Positions 1-6,042 of a DNA stretch of 8,688 bases are shown piece after piece; positions within the stretch are counted from its first letter, which is position 1, and each line of letters starts with the position of its first letter. Position numbers and translations under genes: made by a program. The notes beneath the pieces were generated by a model. It did no database searches and had not been told where the DNA came from. It saw only the letters and a list, made by a program, of their open reading frames with translations. Source of the DNA: Actinoplanes liguriensis (GTDB lineage: Bacteria; Actinomycetota; Actinomycetes; Mycobacteriales; Micromonosporaceae); NCBI GenBank assembly GCA_000715855.1, contig KL571294.1, positions 109,628-118,315 of the forward strand. The letters are read 5' to 3'.

Positions 1-83
1 ATGCTGCTGCCGCCGTCTCCGCAGCCGGCGAGCGTGAGCACGCCCGCCGCCAGGGCCGCGATGGCCATCCTGCTATTACGCAT
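1..83 (-). CDS. ABC transporter substrate-binding lipoprotein, N-terminal fragment
   Basis: Partial gene running off the left edge; only the first 27 codons are present. The translation starts MRNSRMAIAALAAG and continues to LAGCGDGG. That is a basic n-region, a hydrophobic Ala/Leu/Val core and a lipobox (L-A-G-C), so the product should be exported and lipid-anchored at the Cys near residue 21. The ATG at 83-81 overlaps the last codons of the upstream ATPase gene by 8 nt. GGAG lies 7 nt upstream, inside the ATPase coding sequence, so translation is probably coupled. A lipoprotein directly downstream of an importer ATPase is most likely its periplasmic-type binding protein (PotD-like). That role is inferred from context, because the ligand-binding part lies outside the window. 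Confidence 0.75.
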   Translation of the reverse strand, partial: MRNSRMAIAALAAGVLTLAGCGDGGSS

Positions 84-1101
84 GTGTGCGCTCCATTTCA
101 CCGGTGGGGATCTCGACGACGTGCTCTTCGTGCCAGCTCAGCCGCACCCGCTGCCCCCGCGACACCGTTGCCGGCGCCCGGTTCTGCGAGACGACGACGA
201 CCCGGCTGCCCGCGTCGAGGTCGACGACGTAGCGGGTGATCGGACCGGCGTAGATGACCTCGGCGACCACGCCGTTGCCGTCCTCGCCGGCGACGATGTC
301 GAGCTTCTCCGGGCGTACCGAGAAGGTCCCTTCCCGGTTGAACAGAGCCGTGGCGACCGCGCCGGAGAACACATTGGAGGTGCCGACGAACCCGGCGACG
401 AACGCGCTGGCCGGGCGCTCGTAGACCTCCTCGGGCGTGCCGATCTGGGCGATCCGGCCGGCCTCGAAGACCGCGACCCGGTCACTCATGGTCAGCCCCT
501 CGTCCTGGTCGTGGGTCACGAACACGAACGTGATGCCGACCTCGCGCTGGATCGCCTTCAGCTCGACCTGCATCTGCTCGCGCAGCTTGAGGTCCAGCGC
601 GCCGAGCGGCTCGTCGAGCAGCAGCACCTTGGGCCGGTTCACCAGGGCACGGGCCAGAGCCACGCGCTGCCGCTGGCCACCCGACATGGCCGCGGGCTTG
701 CGACCCCCAAAACCTTCCAGTTGTACGGCGGCGAGGGCCTGCTCGGCGCGCTGACGGCGCTCCCGCTTGGCGACCTTGCGGACCTTCAGCCCGTACTCCA
801 CGTTCTCCACGACGCTCAGGTGCGGGAACAGCGCGTAGTCCTGGAAGACCGTGTTCACGTCCCGCTCGAACGGCGCCAGCCTGGTGACGTCGCGGCCGCC
901 GAGCTCGACCGTGCCGGCGCTCGGCAGCTCGAACCCGGCGATCATCCGCAGCACGGTGGTCTTGCCGGAGCCGGACGGGCCCAGCATCGAGAAGAACTCG
1001 CCGTCGGCGATCTCCAGGTCGACGCCGGCCACCGCGTCGACGGCGCCGAACGACTTGCGTAATCCGGTCAGCCGGATCGCCGGGGCAGGTATGTCGGTCA
1101 C
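76..1101 (-). CDS. ABC importer ATP-binding protein, PotA/polyamine-type family
   Basis: A 341-residue ATPase that should power import of a small solute together with membrane permeases not seen here. Numbered from the GTG start: Walker A GPSGSGKT at 41-48, Q-loop Gln87 (VFQDYALFPH), signature MSGGQ ending at Gln143, Walker B VLLLDEP with Asp163/Glu164, D-loop GALD, and H-loop His197 (VTHDQ). Beyond about residue 260 follows a C-terminal regulatory region of the TOBE/OB type (SVRPEKLDIV). Length and the FQDYALFPHLSV signature fit the PotA/FbpC/MalK class and most resemble spermidine/putrescine importers; the exact substrate is not provable. I chose GTG at 1101-1099 because GAGG sits 6 nt upstream. 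An in-frame TTG at 1113 would add four residues but has poorly spaced ribosome-binding bases. The stop overlaps the next gene (lipoprotein), and a promoter lies upstream at 1162-1190. Confidence 0.9.
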   Translation of the reverse strand: MTDIPAPAIRLTGLRKSFGAVDAVAGVDLEIADGEFFSMLGPSGSGKTTVLRMIAGFELPSAGTVELGGRDVTRLAPFERDVNTVFQDYALFPHLSVVENVEYGLKVRKVAKRERRQRAEQALAAVQLEGFGGRKPAAMSGGQRQRVALARALVNRPKVLLLDEPLGALDLKLREQMQVELKAIQREVGITFVFVTHDQDEGLTMSDRVAVFEAGRIAQIGTPEEVYERPASAFVAGFVGTSNVFSGAVATALFNREGTFSVRPEKLDIVAGEDGNGVVAEVIYAGPITRYVVDLDAGSRVVVVSQNRAPATVSRGQRVRLSWHEEHVVEIPTGEMERTHA

Positions 1102-1161
1102 GTTGGTCCTCAAGCTTCCTTGCCGCGGGGCGTCCGCTCCGCCATCGACGCGGGTAGCGAA

Positions 1162-1190
1162 AAGGTATGGTGCCAGACTTTAAAGGTCAA
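1162..1190 (-). promoter_or_regulatory. Sigma70-like promoter of the ABC importer operon
   Basis: Read on the minus strand, a -35 box TTGACC (1190-1185) is followed after exactly 17 nt by a -10 box TACCTT (1167-1162). This fits the TTGACN/TANNNT consensus of the housekeeping sigma factor. The implied transcription start is near 1155, giving a leader of roughly 50 nt before the GTG at 1101. The box lies in the 138-bp gap between the divergent importer and regulator genes. No experimental support. Confidence 0.6.
1176..1188. promoter_or_regulatory. Imperfect palindrome, candidate GntR operator
   Basis: GACTTTAAAGGTC contains the perfect 8-bp palindrome CTTTAAAG flanked by GA and GTC; one missing C separates it from a perfect 14-bp palindrome. 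It overlaps the -35 box and spacer of the importer promoter, where a bound repressor would block transcription. It does not match the textbook FadR-type TGGTNNNACCA core, so assignment to the adjacent GntR protein rests on position only. Confidence 0.3.
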
Positions 1191-1239
1191 GATTGTCCGG
1201 TAACTTCTGCGTGAACAGCGATGAGGAACAATCGAGGCC

Positions 1240-1971
1240 ATGGGGACGGACCGAACGAGCACGTCATCACGGGTCTTCACGCCCCTCGACCCGCACAGCC
1301 GCGCGGAGACCGTGGTCCGGCGCCTCACCGACGCCATCACGTTCGGCCTGCTCACCGACGACGAGCAGCTGCCCAGCGAGGCCGACCTGGCGGCGCAGTT
1401 CGGCGTCTCCCGGGTGACCGTGCGGGAAGCGCTCGTCGCGCTGCGGCAGCAGAACCTGGTGGAGACCCGGCGCGGGCGCGGCGGCGGCAGCTTCGTCCGG
1501 GCCCCGGCCACCGGCACCGCGTCCCCGCTGCGCTCCCGGCTCGCCGCGACCAGCCTGCCCCAGCTGCGCGACACCGCCGACCACTACGCGGCGATCGCCG
1601 GCACCGCGGCCCGGCTCGCGGCGCAGCGGGCGGACGCCGACGATCTCGTCCGCATCGGCGAGGAGCTGCACCCCCGCGGGCGGCCACTGCATCGCGTCGA
1701 GCGCGCGTTCCACCTGGAGGTCGCCGCGGTTGCCCAGTCCGCACGGCTCGCGCACGAGGAGGTCGCGTTCGCGGCCGAGCTGGGCACCCTGCTCTGGGCC
1801 CCGATCGTCCCGGTGAGCAGCAAGGATCCCGACCCCATCACCGAGCACCAGCGGATCGCCGCGGCGATCGGGGCCGGCGACGGCGACCTGGCACGGCAGC
1901 TCACCGAGGAACACGTCGCGCGGGCCGTCGAGCGTCTGATAGACCTGCACCTGACATTGGTCGACCCGTGA
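1240..1971 (+). CDS. GntR family transcriptional regulator (FadR/FCD subfamily)
   Basis: A 243-residue regulator of normal family length. Residues 21-88 form the winged helix-turn-helix, with the typical run LPSEADLAAQFGVSRVTVRE at 44-63 and the wing RRGRGGGSFVR. Residues about 105-240 are an all-helical FCD ligand-binding domain. Candidate metal/ligand residues are Glu154/His158 (ERAFHLEV), His203 (TEHQRI) and His225 (EEHVARAV), matching the usual acidic-plus-three-His pattern. Such proteins usually repress nearby catabolic or transport genes until a small acid or amine binds. Divergence from the importer suggests that operon is the target. The start is uncertain in mechanism: GAGG lies only 2 nt before the ATG, and AGGA is 12 nt upstream. 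A weak -10-like TAACTT occurs at 1201-1206 without a clear -35. The stop overlaps or abuts the next gene. Confidence 0.88.
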   Translation: MGTDRTSTSSRVFTPLDPHSRAETVVRRLTDAITFGLLTDDEQLPSEADLAAQFGVSRVTVREALVALRQQNLVETRRGRGGGSFVRAPATGTASPLRSRLAATSLPQLRDTADHYAAIAGTAARLAAQRADADDLVRIGEELHPRGRPLHRVERAFHLEVAAVAQSARLAHEEVAFAAELGTLLWAPIVPVSSKDPDPITEHQRIAAAIGAGDGDLARQLTEEHVARAVERLIDLHLTLVDP

Positions 1972-1982
1972 AGGCTGGTCCC

Positions 1983-2711
1983 GTGGGACAGACGACTGCC
2001 CGCACCACCGCTCCCGCGCTGGCCGACCATGTCGCCACCATCGTGGAGCAGGCGTTCGCCACCGCCGACGGCATGCGCGCCGAGGCCGAGGCCGTGTTCG
2101 CCGCCGGCGGCCCGGTCGCGTCCGCCGCCCTGGCGCCGCTGCGCCCGCACGTGCTCGCCGCGCTCGGCGGCCTGGTCAGCGGCGCCGGCGTGATCACCGT
2201 GCCGCTCGCCGACGGGCTGCCCGGCCTGGAGTGGTGGATGGGCGCCGACCCGTCCCGGCGGACCCGGCTGGTGCTCGACCTCGACCCGGACAGCGACACC
2301 TATGTCGACCTGCGCCGGATGCCCTGGTTCTCGGTGCCGCTGGAGACCGGCCGGCGGCACGTCACCGGGCCGTACGTGGATTACGTCTGCGCCGAGGAGT
2401 ACACGCTCACCCTCACCGTCCCGGTCCGTGACGGTGACACCGTCACCGGGATCGCCGGTGTCGACGTCACCGTCGGCGACCTGGAACGGGTCCTGCGTCC
2501 CGCGATCCGCGCGGTCGGCGCCACGGTCGCACTGGTCAACGCCCAGGGCCGGGTGATCGCCGGCAGCACCGCCCGGCACGTCACCGGCTCACTGATCCGC
2601 GACCCGCAGATCCGCGCCGCCCTGCAGGAGGGCACACCACAGTCCCTGCCCGGCGGGGTGCACGTGTATCCGTGCGGCGTCCTGCCCCTCGCCGTGATCA
2701 TCACCGGCTGA
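1983..2711 (+). CDS. Soluble Cache-domain (PDC-like) sensor protein
   Basis: A 242-residue protein built almost wholly of a Cache-type fold and lacking any signal peptide, transmembrane helix or output domain (kinase, cyclase, chemotaxis). Visible Cache signatures are LEWWMG (82-87), RRMPWFSVP (111-119), TGPYVDY (128-134), and TLTLTVPV followed by GIAGVDVTVGDLERVL (156-171). A smaller second module follows (VALVNAQGRVIAG, 182-194). Cache domains normally sit outside the membrane in receptors, so a free cytoplasmic copy is notable. GTG at 1983 is chosen because GAAGG lies 8 nt upstream. The alternative GTG at 1968 overlaps the regulator's stop (GTGA) but lacks a ribosome-binding site. It is probably co-transcribed with the GntR gene and may sense the solute imported by the neighbouring transporter; that function is inferred. 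Confidence 0.75.
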   Translation: MGQTTARTTAPALADHVATIVEQAFATADGMRAEAEAVFAAGGPVASAALAPLRPHVLAALGGLVSGAGVITVPLADGLPGLEWWMGADPSRRTRLVLDLDPDSDTYVDLRRMPWFSVPLETGRRHVTGPYVDYVCAEEYTLTLTVPVRDGDTVTGIAGVDVTVGDLERVLRPAIRAVGATVALVNAQGRVIAGSTARHVTGSLIRDPQIRAALQEGTPQSLPGGVHVYPCGVLPLAVIITG

Positions 2712-2786
2712 CCGTGGCCGACCTCGCCGGTGCGGCTTCCACGAGATCACCACCTCGGCCCACTACCAGTGGACGCCGCCCGTACA

Positions 2787-2804
2787 GTGATCGTCAACGA
2801 TCAC
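2787..2804. promoter_or_regulatory. Perfect inverted repeat upstream of the beta-propeller gene
   Basis: GTGATCG-TCAA-CGATCAC is a perfect 7-bp inverted repeat with a 4-nt centre. It lies 22 bp before the GTG of the next gene and overlaps the end of a -10-like TACAGT (2783-2788). No convincing -35 is visible. It could be a repressor operator, an mRNA hairpin, or a weak terminator for the GntR-Cache pair; no T run follows it. Confidence 0.4.
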
Positions 2805-2825
2805 CCGGTCCGAGGAGTCACCACG

Positions 2826-3827
2826 GTGGCAGTCACGAGAATTCCCGCCCGGTCGGCTGCGAAGTCGCTGTTCTGGGACGGTGACGACCTCGTCGACGTG
2901 ATCGGCGGCCTGCGGCGCTGGCAGGCCGACGGCACCGAGGTCTCGGGCAGGATCAGCTGGGGGTTCCCGTTCGACCAGGCGATCGTCTCGCCCTCCGGCC
3001 GGTTCCACATCATGTACACCGAGCGCGGAACCAAGGCTGTCGTGCTGGCCGGTGACCGGATCGTGCGCGAGCTGAACCGCAGTTTCTCCCACGCGACCGA
3101 CTACGACTACCCGGTGGCGACGGGACGACTGCCGGACGGGCGGGAGATCGTCGTCCACTGCCCCGACGAGTACAACGTGCTGCAGATCGACGACCTGGAG
3201 TCCGGCCGGCGCCTCACCACCGGCGAACGGCAGCCGCAGGACGTGTTCCACTCGCGTCTCGCGGTCAGCCCCGGCGGGCGGCACCTGCTCATGGCGGGGT
3301 GGCTGTGGCATCCGTACGGCATCGGCTGGGTCTTCGATCTCATCGGCGCCCTGAAAGATCCCTCGACGCTGGACGGTAGCGGTGCCGTCCCGCTGGAGGA
3401 GGCGGTCGCCGCCGAGGTCGCCGCCGCCTGCTGGCTGGACGAGGACCGCCTGGTCATGTCCGCCGACGACGAGGAACCCTCGGACGACGAGACCTCCGGG
3501 AAGTTGTCGCCGGGCCGGCTCGGAGTCTGGTCGATGGCCGCCGGCGCCTGGCAGCACCGGCACCGGGTGACCGGCCCGGTCGGGACGATGATCGCCCGCG
3601 GCGACCAGGTCGTCGGACTGCACGGCCACCCGCGGCTGATCGACCCGTCCACCGGGGCCGTCCTCGAGGAGTGGCCGGACGTGACCGTCAGCGCCAAGAA
3701 CGAGAGCTACGGCGTCACCCACGAGCTCACCCCGGTCGCCGCCCTGCATCCGGACCGGCAACGTCTCGCCGTCGCCCAGCCCGACCACATCGCGGTGATC
3801 CACCTGCCCCTCCCCCACGGACGATGA
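2826..3827 (+). CDS. Unrecognised beta-propeller-like protein
   Basis: I do not recognise a named family. The 333-residue product has no signal peptide or membrane segment. Several spaced motifs of the WD40/beta-propeller type recur: AIVSPSGRFHIMYTE (52-66), LAVSPGGRHLLMAG (145-158) and VAALHPDRQRLAVAQPDHIAVIHL (from 304). Each is a short strand, a Pro-Gly/Asp turn and a second strand. Short strand pairs such as VFDLIGAL and LGVWSMAAGAWQ fill the gaps, and an acidic stretch DDEEPSDDE lies at 214-222. A scaffold or binding role is typical for such folds, but no catalytic residues can be assigned. GTG at 2826 is chosen because GAGGAG sits 8 nt upstream; an in-frame upstream ATG at 2730 lacks a site. 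It probably forms an operon with the small membrane protein 10 bp downstream. Confidence 0.75.
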   Translation: MAVTRIPARSAAKSLFWDGDDLVDVIGGLRRWQADGTEVSGRISWGFPFDQAIVSPSGRFHIMYTERGTKAVVLAGDRIVRELNRSFSHATDYDYPVATGRLPDGREIVVHCPDEYNVLQIDDLESGRRLTTGERQPQDVFHSRLAVSPGGRHLLMAGWLWHPYGIGWVFDLIGALKDPSTLDGSGAVPLEEAVAAEVAAACWLDEDRLVMSADDEEPSDDETSGKLSPGRLGVWSMAAGAWQHRHRVTGPVGTMIARGDQVVGLHGHPRLIDPSTGAVLEEWPDVTVSAKNESYGVTHELTPVAALHPDRQRLAVAQPDHIAVIHLPLPHGR

Positions 3828-3837
3828 CGGAGGCCAT

Positions 3838-4056
3838 GTGACAGACCGACGTCCCCGGCGGCAGTCCCGGGCCGCGCTGATCTCGACGGCGGTGGCGGCA
3901 GCCTGCATTTTCGTCTCCCGGCTGCTCGCTGATCCGGATGACAGCCTCGGCGGCCCGCTCCTCCATCTCATCGTCCTGGCCGCGTCCGGCATCCTCCTCG
4001 CCACATCGATCGTCCTGCTGGCCCTGCGCGGAAGAACTCCCGGCGACAAGCGCTAG
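3838..4056 (+). CDS. Small two-helix membrane protein
   Basis: A 72-residue hypothetical protein. A basic N-terminus (TDRRPRRQSR) precedes a hydrophobic helix at about 12-31 (ALISTAVAAACIFVSRLL), a short acidic loop DPDDS, and a second helix at about 40-63 (LLHLIVLAASGILLATSIVL). A basic tail RGRTPGDKR follows. By the positive-inside rule both ends should face the cytoplasm. The start is GTG; GGAGG ends 4 nt before it, and an overlapping ATG at 3836 is immediately followed by a stop in its frame. The 10-bp gap from the preceding gene implies co-transcription. Function unknown. Confidence 0.65.
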   Translation: MTDRRPRRQSRAALISTAVAAACIFVSRLLADPDDSLGGPLLHLIVLAASGILLATSIVLLALRGRTPGDKR

Positions 4057-4428
4057 CGCCCCGCACGAGCCGCAGCGCCGGAACCCTCGCCTCCCAGCCG
4101 CAAAATAACCGCTGCCCGGCCCGCGAAGCTCCCAAGGCGAAATGGGAGCCACGCACTGCAGAGCCCCGCCGGCGCCAAGGCTGACCGTGCTCGCCGGGAC
4201 CGGACCGTATGCCGCGCGTGGCCGCATCCCGCGGCTCTCGTCGACGGGAGCCGGAACACGAGACGCGAAAGCGGGGGACGGCGCCCGGGATCGGAGCGCC
4301 AGGACTACCGTCTACGCAGAAACGTCGAACGTCTCATGCCAGTGCCGTGTGCGCCCCGTGCCAGCGGCACCGGAAAGACTCGGACCGATTCACGGATAGA
4401 CGGCGTAACTGGCCCTGAAGAAGGACTT
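4057..4428. other. 372-bp intergenic region before the efflux gene
   Basis: No gene is supported here; the open frames that cross it lack ribosome-binding sites and recognisable protein character. It contains the hairpin at 4128-4149, a short tandem AACGTC-GAACGTC near 4321-4333, and a 5-bp stem GTGCC/GGCAC near 4358-4370. I see no convincing -35/-10 pair for the efflux gene, though its promoter must lie here. Confidence 0.5.
4128..4149 (+). terminator. Hairpin downstream of the propeller/membrane-protein pair
   Basis: GCTCCCA and TGGGAGC form a perfect 7-bp stem around an 8-nt loop (AGGCGAAA), 72 bp after the stop of the small membrane protein. No U tract follows, which is common in actinomycetes. 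It is a plausible terminator, but it could also be an operator. Confidence 0.4.
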
Positions 4429-5985
4429 ATGACAGAGGTTGCCCCACCCGCCACCGCGGACGATCAGCGGATCACCGGCGACATCTTGAAGATCGCCGGT
4501 GTCGTCGTGCTCGGCGCCATCATGTCGATCCTCGACATCACGGTCGTCAACGTCGCGCTGCCGACGTTCCAGACCACATTCGGTACGCCCGGTGAACCAC
4601 TCGCCTACTCGACCGTCGCGTGGACGGTCACCGGTTACACGCTCGCTCTGGCCACGGTCATCCCGCTCACCGGCTGGGCGGCCGACCGGTTCGGCACCAA
4701 GCGGCTCTACATGACCGCGATCGCGCTGTTCACGATCGGGTCGGTGCTGTGCGCGATGGCGACCAGCATCAACATGCTGATCGCCTTCCGGGTCCTGCAG
4801 GGTCTCGGCGGTGGCATGCTGATGCCGCTCGGCATGACGATCATGACCAAGGCCGCGGGCCCGAAGCGGATGGGCCGCTTGATGGCCATCCTTGGTGTGC
4901 CGATGCTGCTGGGCCCGATCGGCGGCCCGATTCTCGGTGGCTGGCTGATCGACGCCGCGAGCTGGCACTGGATCTTCCTGATCAACCTGCCGATCGGCCT
5001 GATCGCCCTGGTGTACGCGTTCGCGGTGTTGCCGAAGGACGCTCCGCACCCGTCCGAGACGTTCGACTTCGTCGGCATGCTGATGATGTCGCCCGGTCTG
5101 GCGCTGTTCCTGTACGGCGTCTCGTCGATCCCGTCGGAGGGCACGATCAGCTCGGGGAAGGTCCTCATCCCGGGCATCGTCGGCCTGGCGCTGGTGGTGT
5201 CCTTCGTCCTGTACTCGTTCAAGCCCAAGCATCCGCTGCTCGACCTGCGGCTGTTCAAGAACCGCAACCTCGCGGTGAGCATCCTGACGATGTTCCTGTT
5301 CGCGGTGGCGTTCTTCGGTGGCCTGCTGCTCGTGCCGACGTACTTCCAGCAGATCCGCGGCGAGTCGGTGCTGCACGCGGGCCTGCTGGTGGCCCCGCAG
5401 GGCCTGGGCGCGATGCTGACGATGCCGATCGCCGGCACGCTGACGGACAAGTTCCCGGTGGGCCGGATCGTGCCGTTCGGCCTGCTGTTCATCCTGGCCG
5501 GCATGATCAGCCTGACGCAGATCACGTCGACGACGTCGTACACCTATCTGATCGTGACCCTGTTCGTGATGGGTCTGGGCATGGGCGGCACGATGATGCC
5601 GATCATGACCTCGGCCCTCAAGACGTTGCGGGCGGCCGAGGTGGCCCGCGGGTCGACGCTGCTCAACATCACCCAGCAGATCGCCAGTTCGGTCGGTGTC
5701 GCCATCATGTCGGTGATCCTGACCAACGGTCTCAAGGACGGGAAGCTGGCCGGCGCGGCGATCCAGTCGCGGCGGGACCCGGCGATCCTCGGGCAGATCG
5801 GTGGCGAGGCCGGGCTCAGGCAGGGCCTGGCGGAGGCCGCGAAGGCGTTCGCGCACACCTACTGGGTGGCGGTGGCGCTGGTCGCGGTCACCGTGGTGGC
5901 GGCGATGTTCCTGCCGCGCAAGCGCGAGGAGGTCCACCTCGAGGACGGGGCGACCGCCGAGGCCGCACCGGTGATCATGCACTGA
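4429..5985 (+). CDS. DHA2-family MFS drug efflux transporter (EmrB/QacA type)
   Basis: A complete 518-residue proton-coupled exporter with about 14 membrane helices (roughly 24-46, 61-82, 93-110, 117-139, 151-173, 179-200, 213-231, 245-263, 281-303, 315-335, 348-366, 371-395, 410-433 and 477-495). Family motifs are intact: D1 LDITVVNVALP (35-45), A GWAADRFGTKR (82-92), B RVLQGLGGG (121-129), and antiporter motif C GVPMLLGPIGGPILGGWL (156-173). These place it in the 14-helix DHA2 family, whose members export lipophilic cations, dyes and antibiotics; the actual substrate is unknown. The ATG at 4429 follows GAAGAAGG with a short 4-nt spacer, and no nearer start competes. The gene stands alone, with no adjacent TetR or MarR regulator. 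A strong terminator lies 15 bp past the stop. Confidence 0.92.
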   Translation: MTEVAPPATADDQRITGDILKIAGVVVLGAIMSILDITVVNVALPTFQTTFGTPGEPLAYSTVAWTVTGYTLALATVIPLTGWAADRFGTKRLYMTAIALFTIGSVLCAMATSINMLIAFRVLQGLGGGMLMPLGMTIMTKAAGPKRMGRLMAILGVPMLLGPIGGPILGGWLIDAASWHWIFLINLPIGLIALVYAFAVLPKDAPHPSETFDFVGMLMMSPGLALFLYGVSSIPSEGTISSGKVLIPGIVGLALVVSFVLYSFKPKHPLLDLRLFKNRNLAVSILTMFLFAVAFFGGLLLVPTYFQQIRGESVLHAGLLVAPQGLGAMLTMPIAGTLTDKFPVGRIVPFGLLFILAGMISLTQITSTTSYTYLIVTLFVMGLGMGGTMMPIMTSALKTLRAAEVARGSTLLNITQQIASSVGVAIMSVILTNGLKDGKLAGAAIQSRRDPAILGQIGGEAGLRQGLAEAAKAFAHTYWVAVALVAVTVVAAMFLPRKREEVHLEDGATAEAAPVIMH

Positions 5986-5999
5986 TCGCCCGGCACTGA

Positions 6000-6035
6000 C
6001 GAGGGCCGGTGGGATTCACGTCCCACCGGCCTTCG
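6000..6035. terminator. Bidirectional terminator between convergent genes
   Basis: GGCCGGTGGGA (6004-6014) and TCCCACCGGCC (6021-6031) form a perfect 11-bp stem around a 6-nt loop TTCACG. Four further pairs, including one G-U, extend the stem to 6000/6035. It sits between the stop of the efflux gene (5985) and the stop of the convergent mannanase gene (6043), so it can end transcripts from both sides. Confidence 0.8.
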
Positions 6036-6042
6036 ACGTCTG

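Noticed and set aside
1..1062. Plus-strand open frame opposite the ABC ATPase
   Set aside because: Shadow of the ATPase gene: composition is Ala/Asp/Arg/Leu-rich without motifs.
1191..1203. TTGTCCGGTAAC considered as a second GntR operator
   Set aside because: Only the central CCGG and one flanking pair are symmetric, which is too weak to report as a site.
1221..1967. N-terminal extension of the Cache reading frame across the GntR gene
   Set aside because: The upstream portion is an Arg/Pro-rich shadow of the GntR coding sequence. The real start is at the GTG at 1983 or 1968.
2763..4049. 428-codon open frame antisense to the propeller and small membrane genes
   Set aside because: Low-complexity Gly/Asp/Arg/Val composition and no ribosome-binding site. 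The sense strand gives structured proteins with good start signals.
4142..4418. Two small plus-strand open frames in the gap before the efflux gene
   Set aside because: No ribosome-binding sites, Arg/Ala/Pro-rich composition and no protein-like features; treated as chance open frames.
4390..5982. 530-codon open frame antisense to the efflux transporter
   Set aside because: It is rich in Arg/His/Asp with no recognisable fold, as expected opposite a GC-rich gene. The plus strand encodes a complete MFS protein with all motifs.
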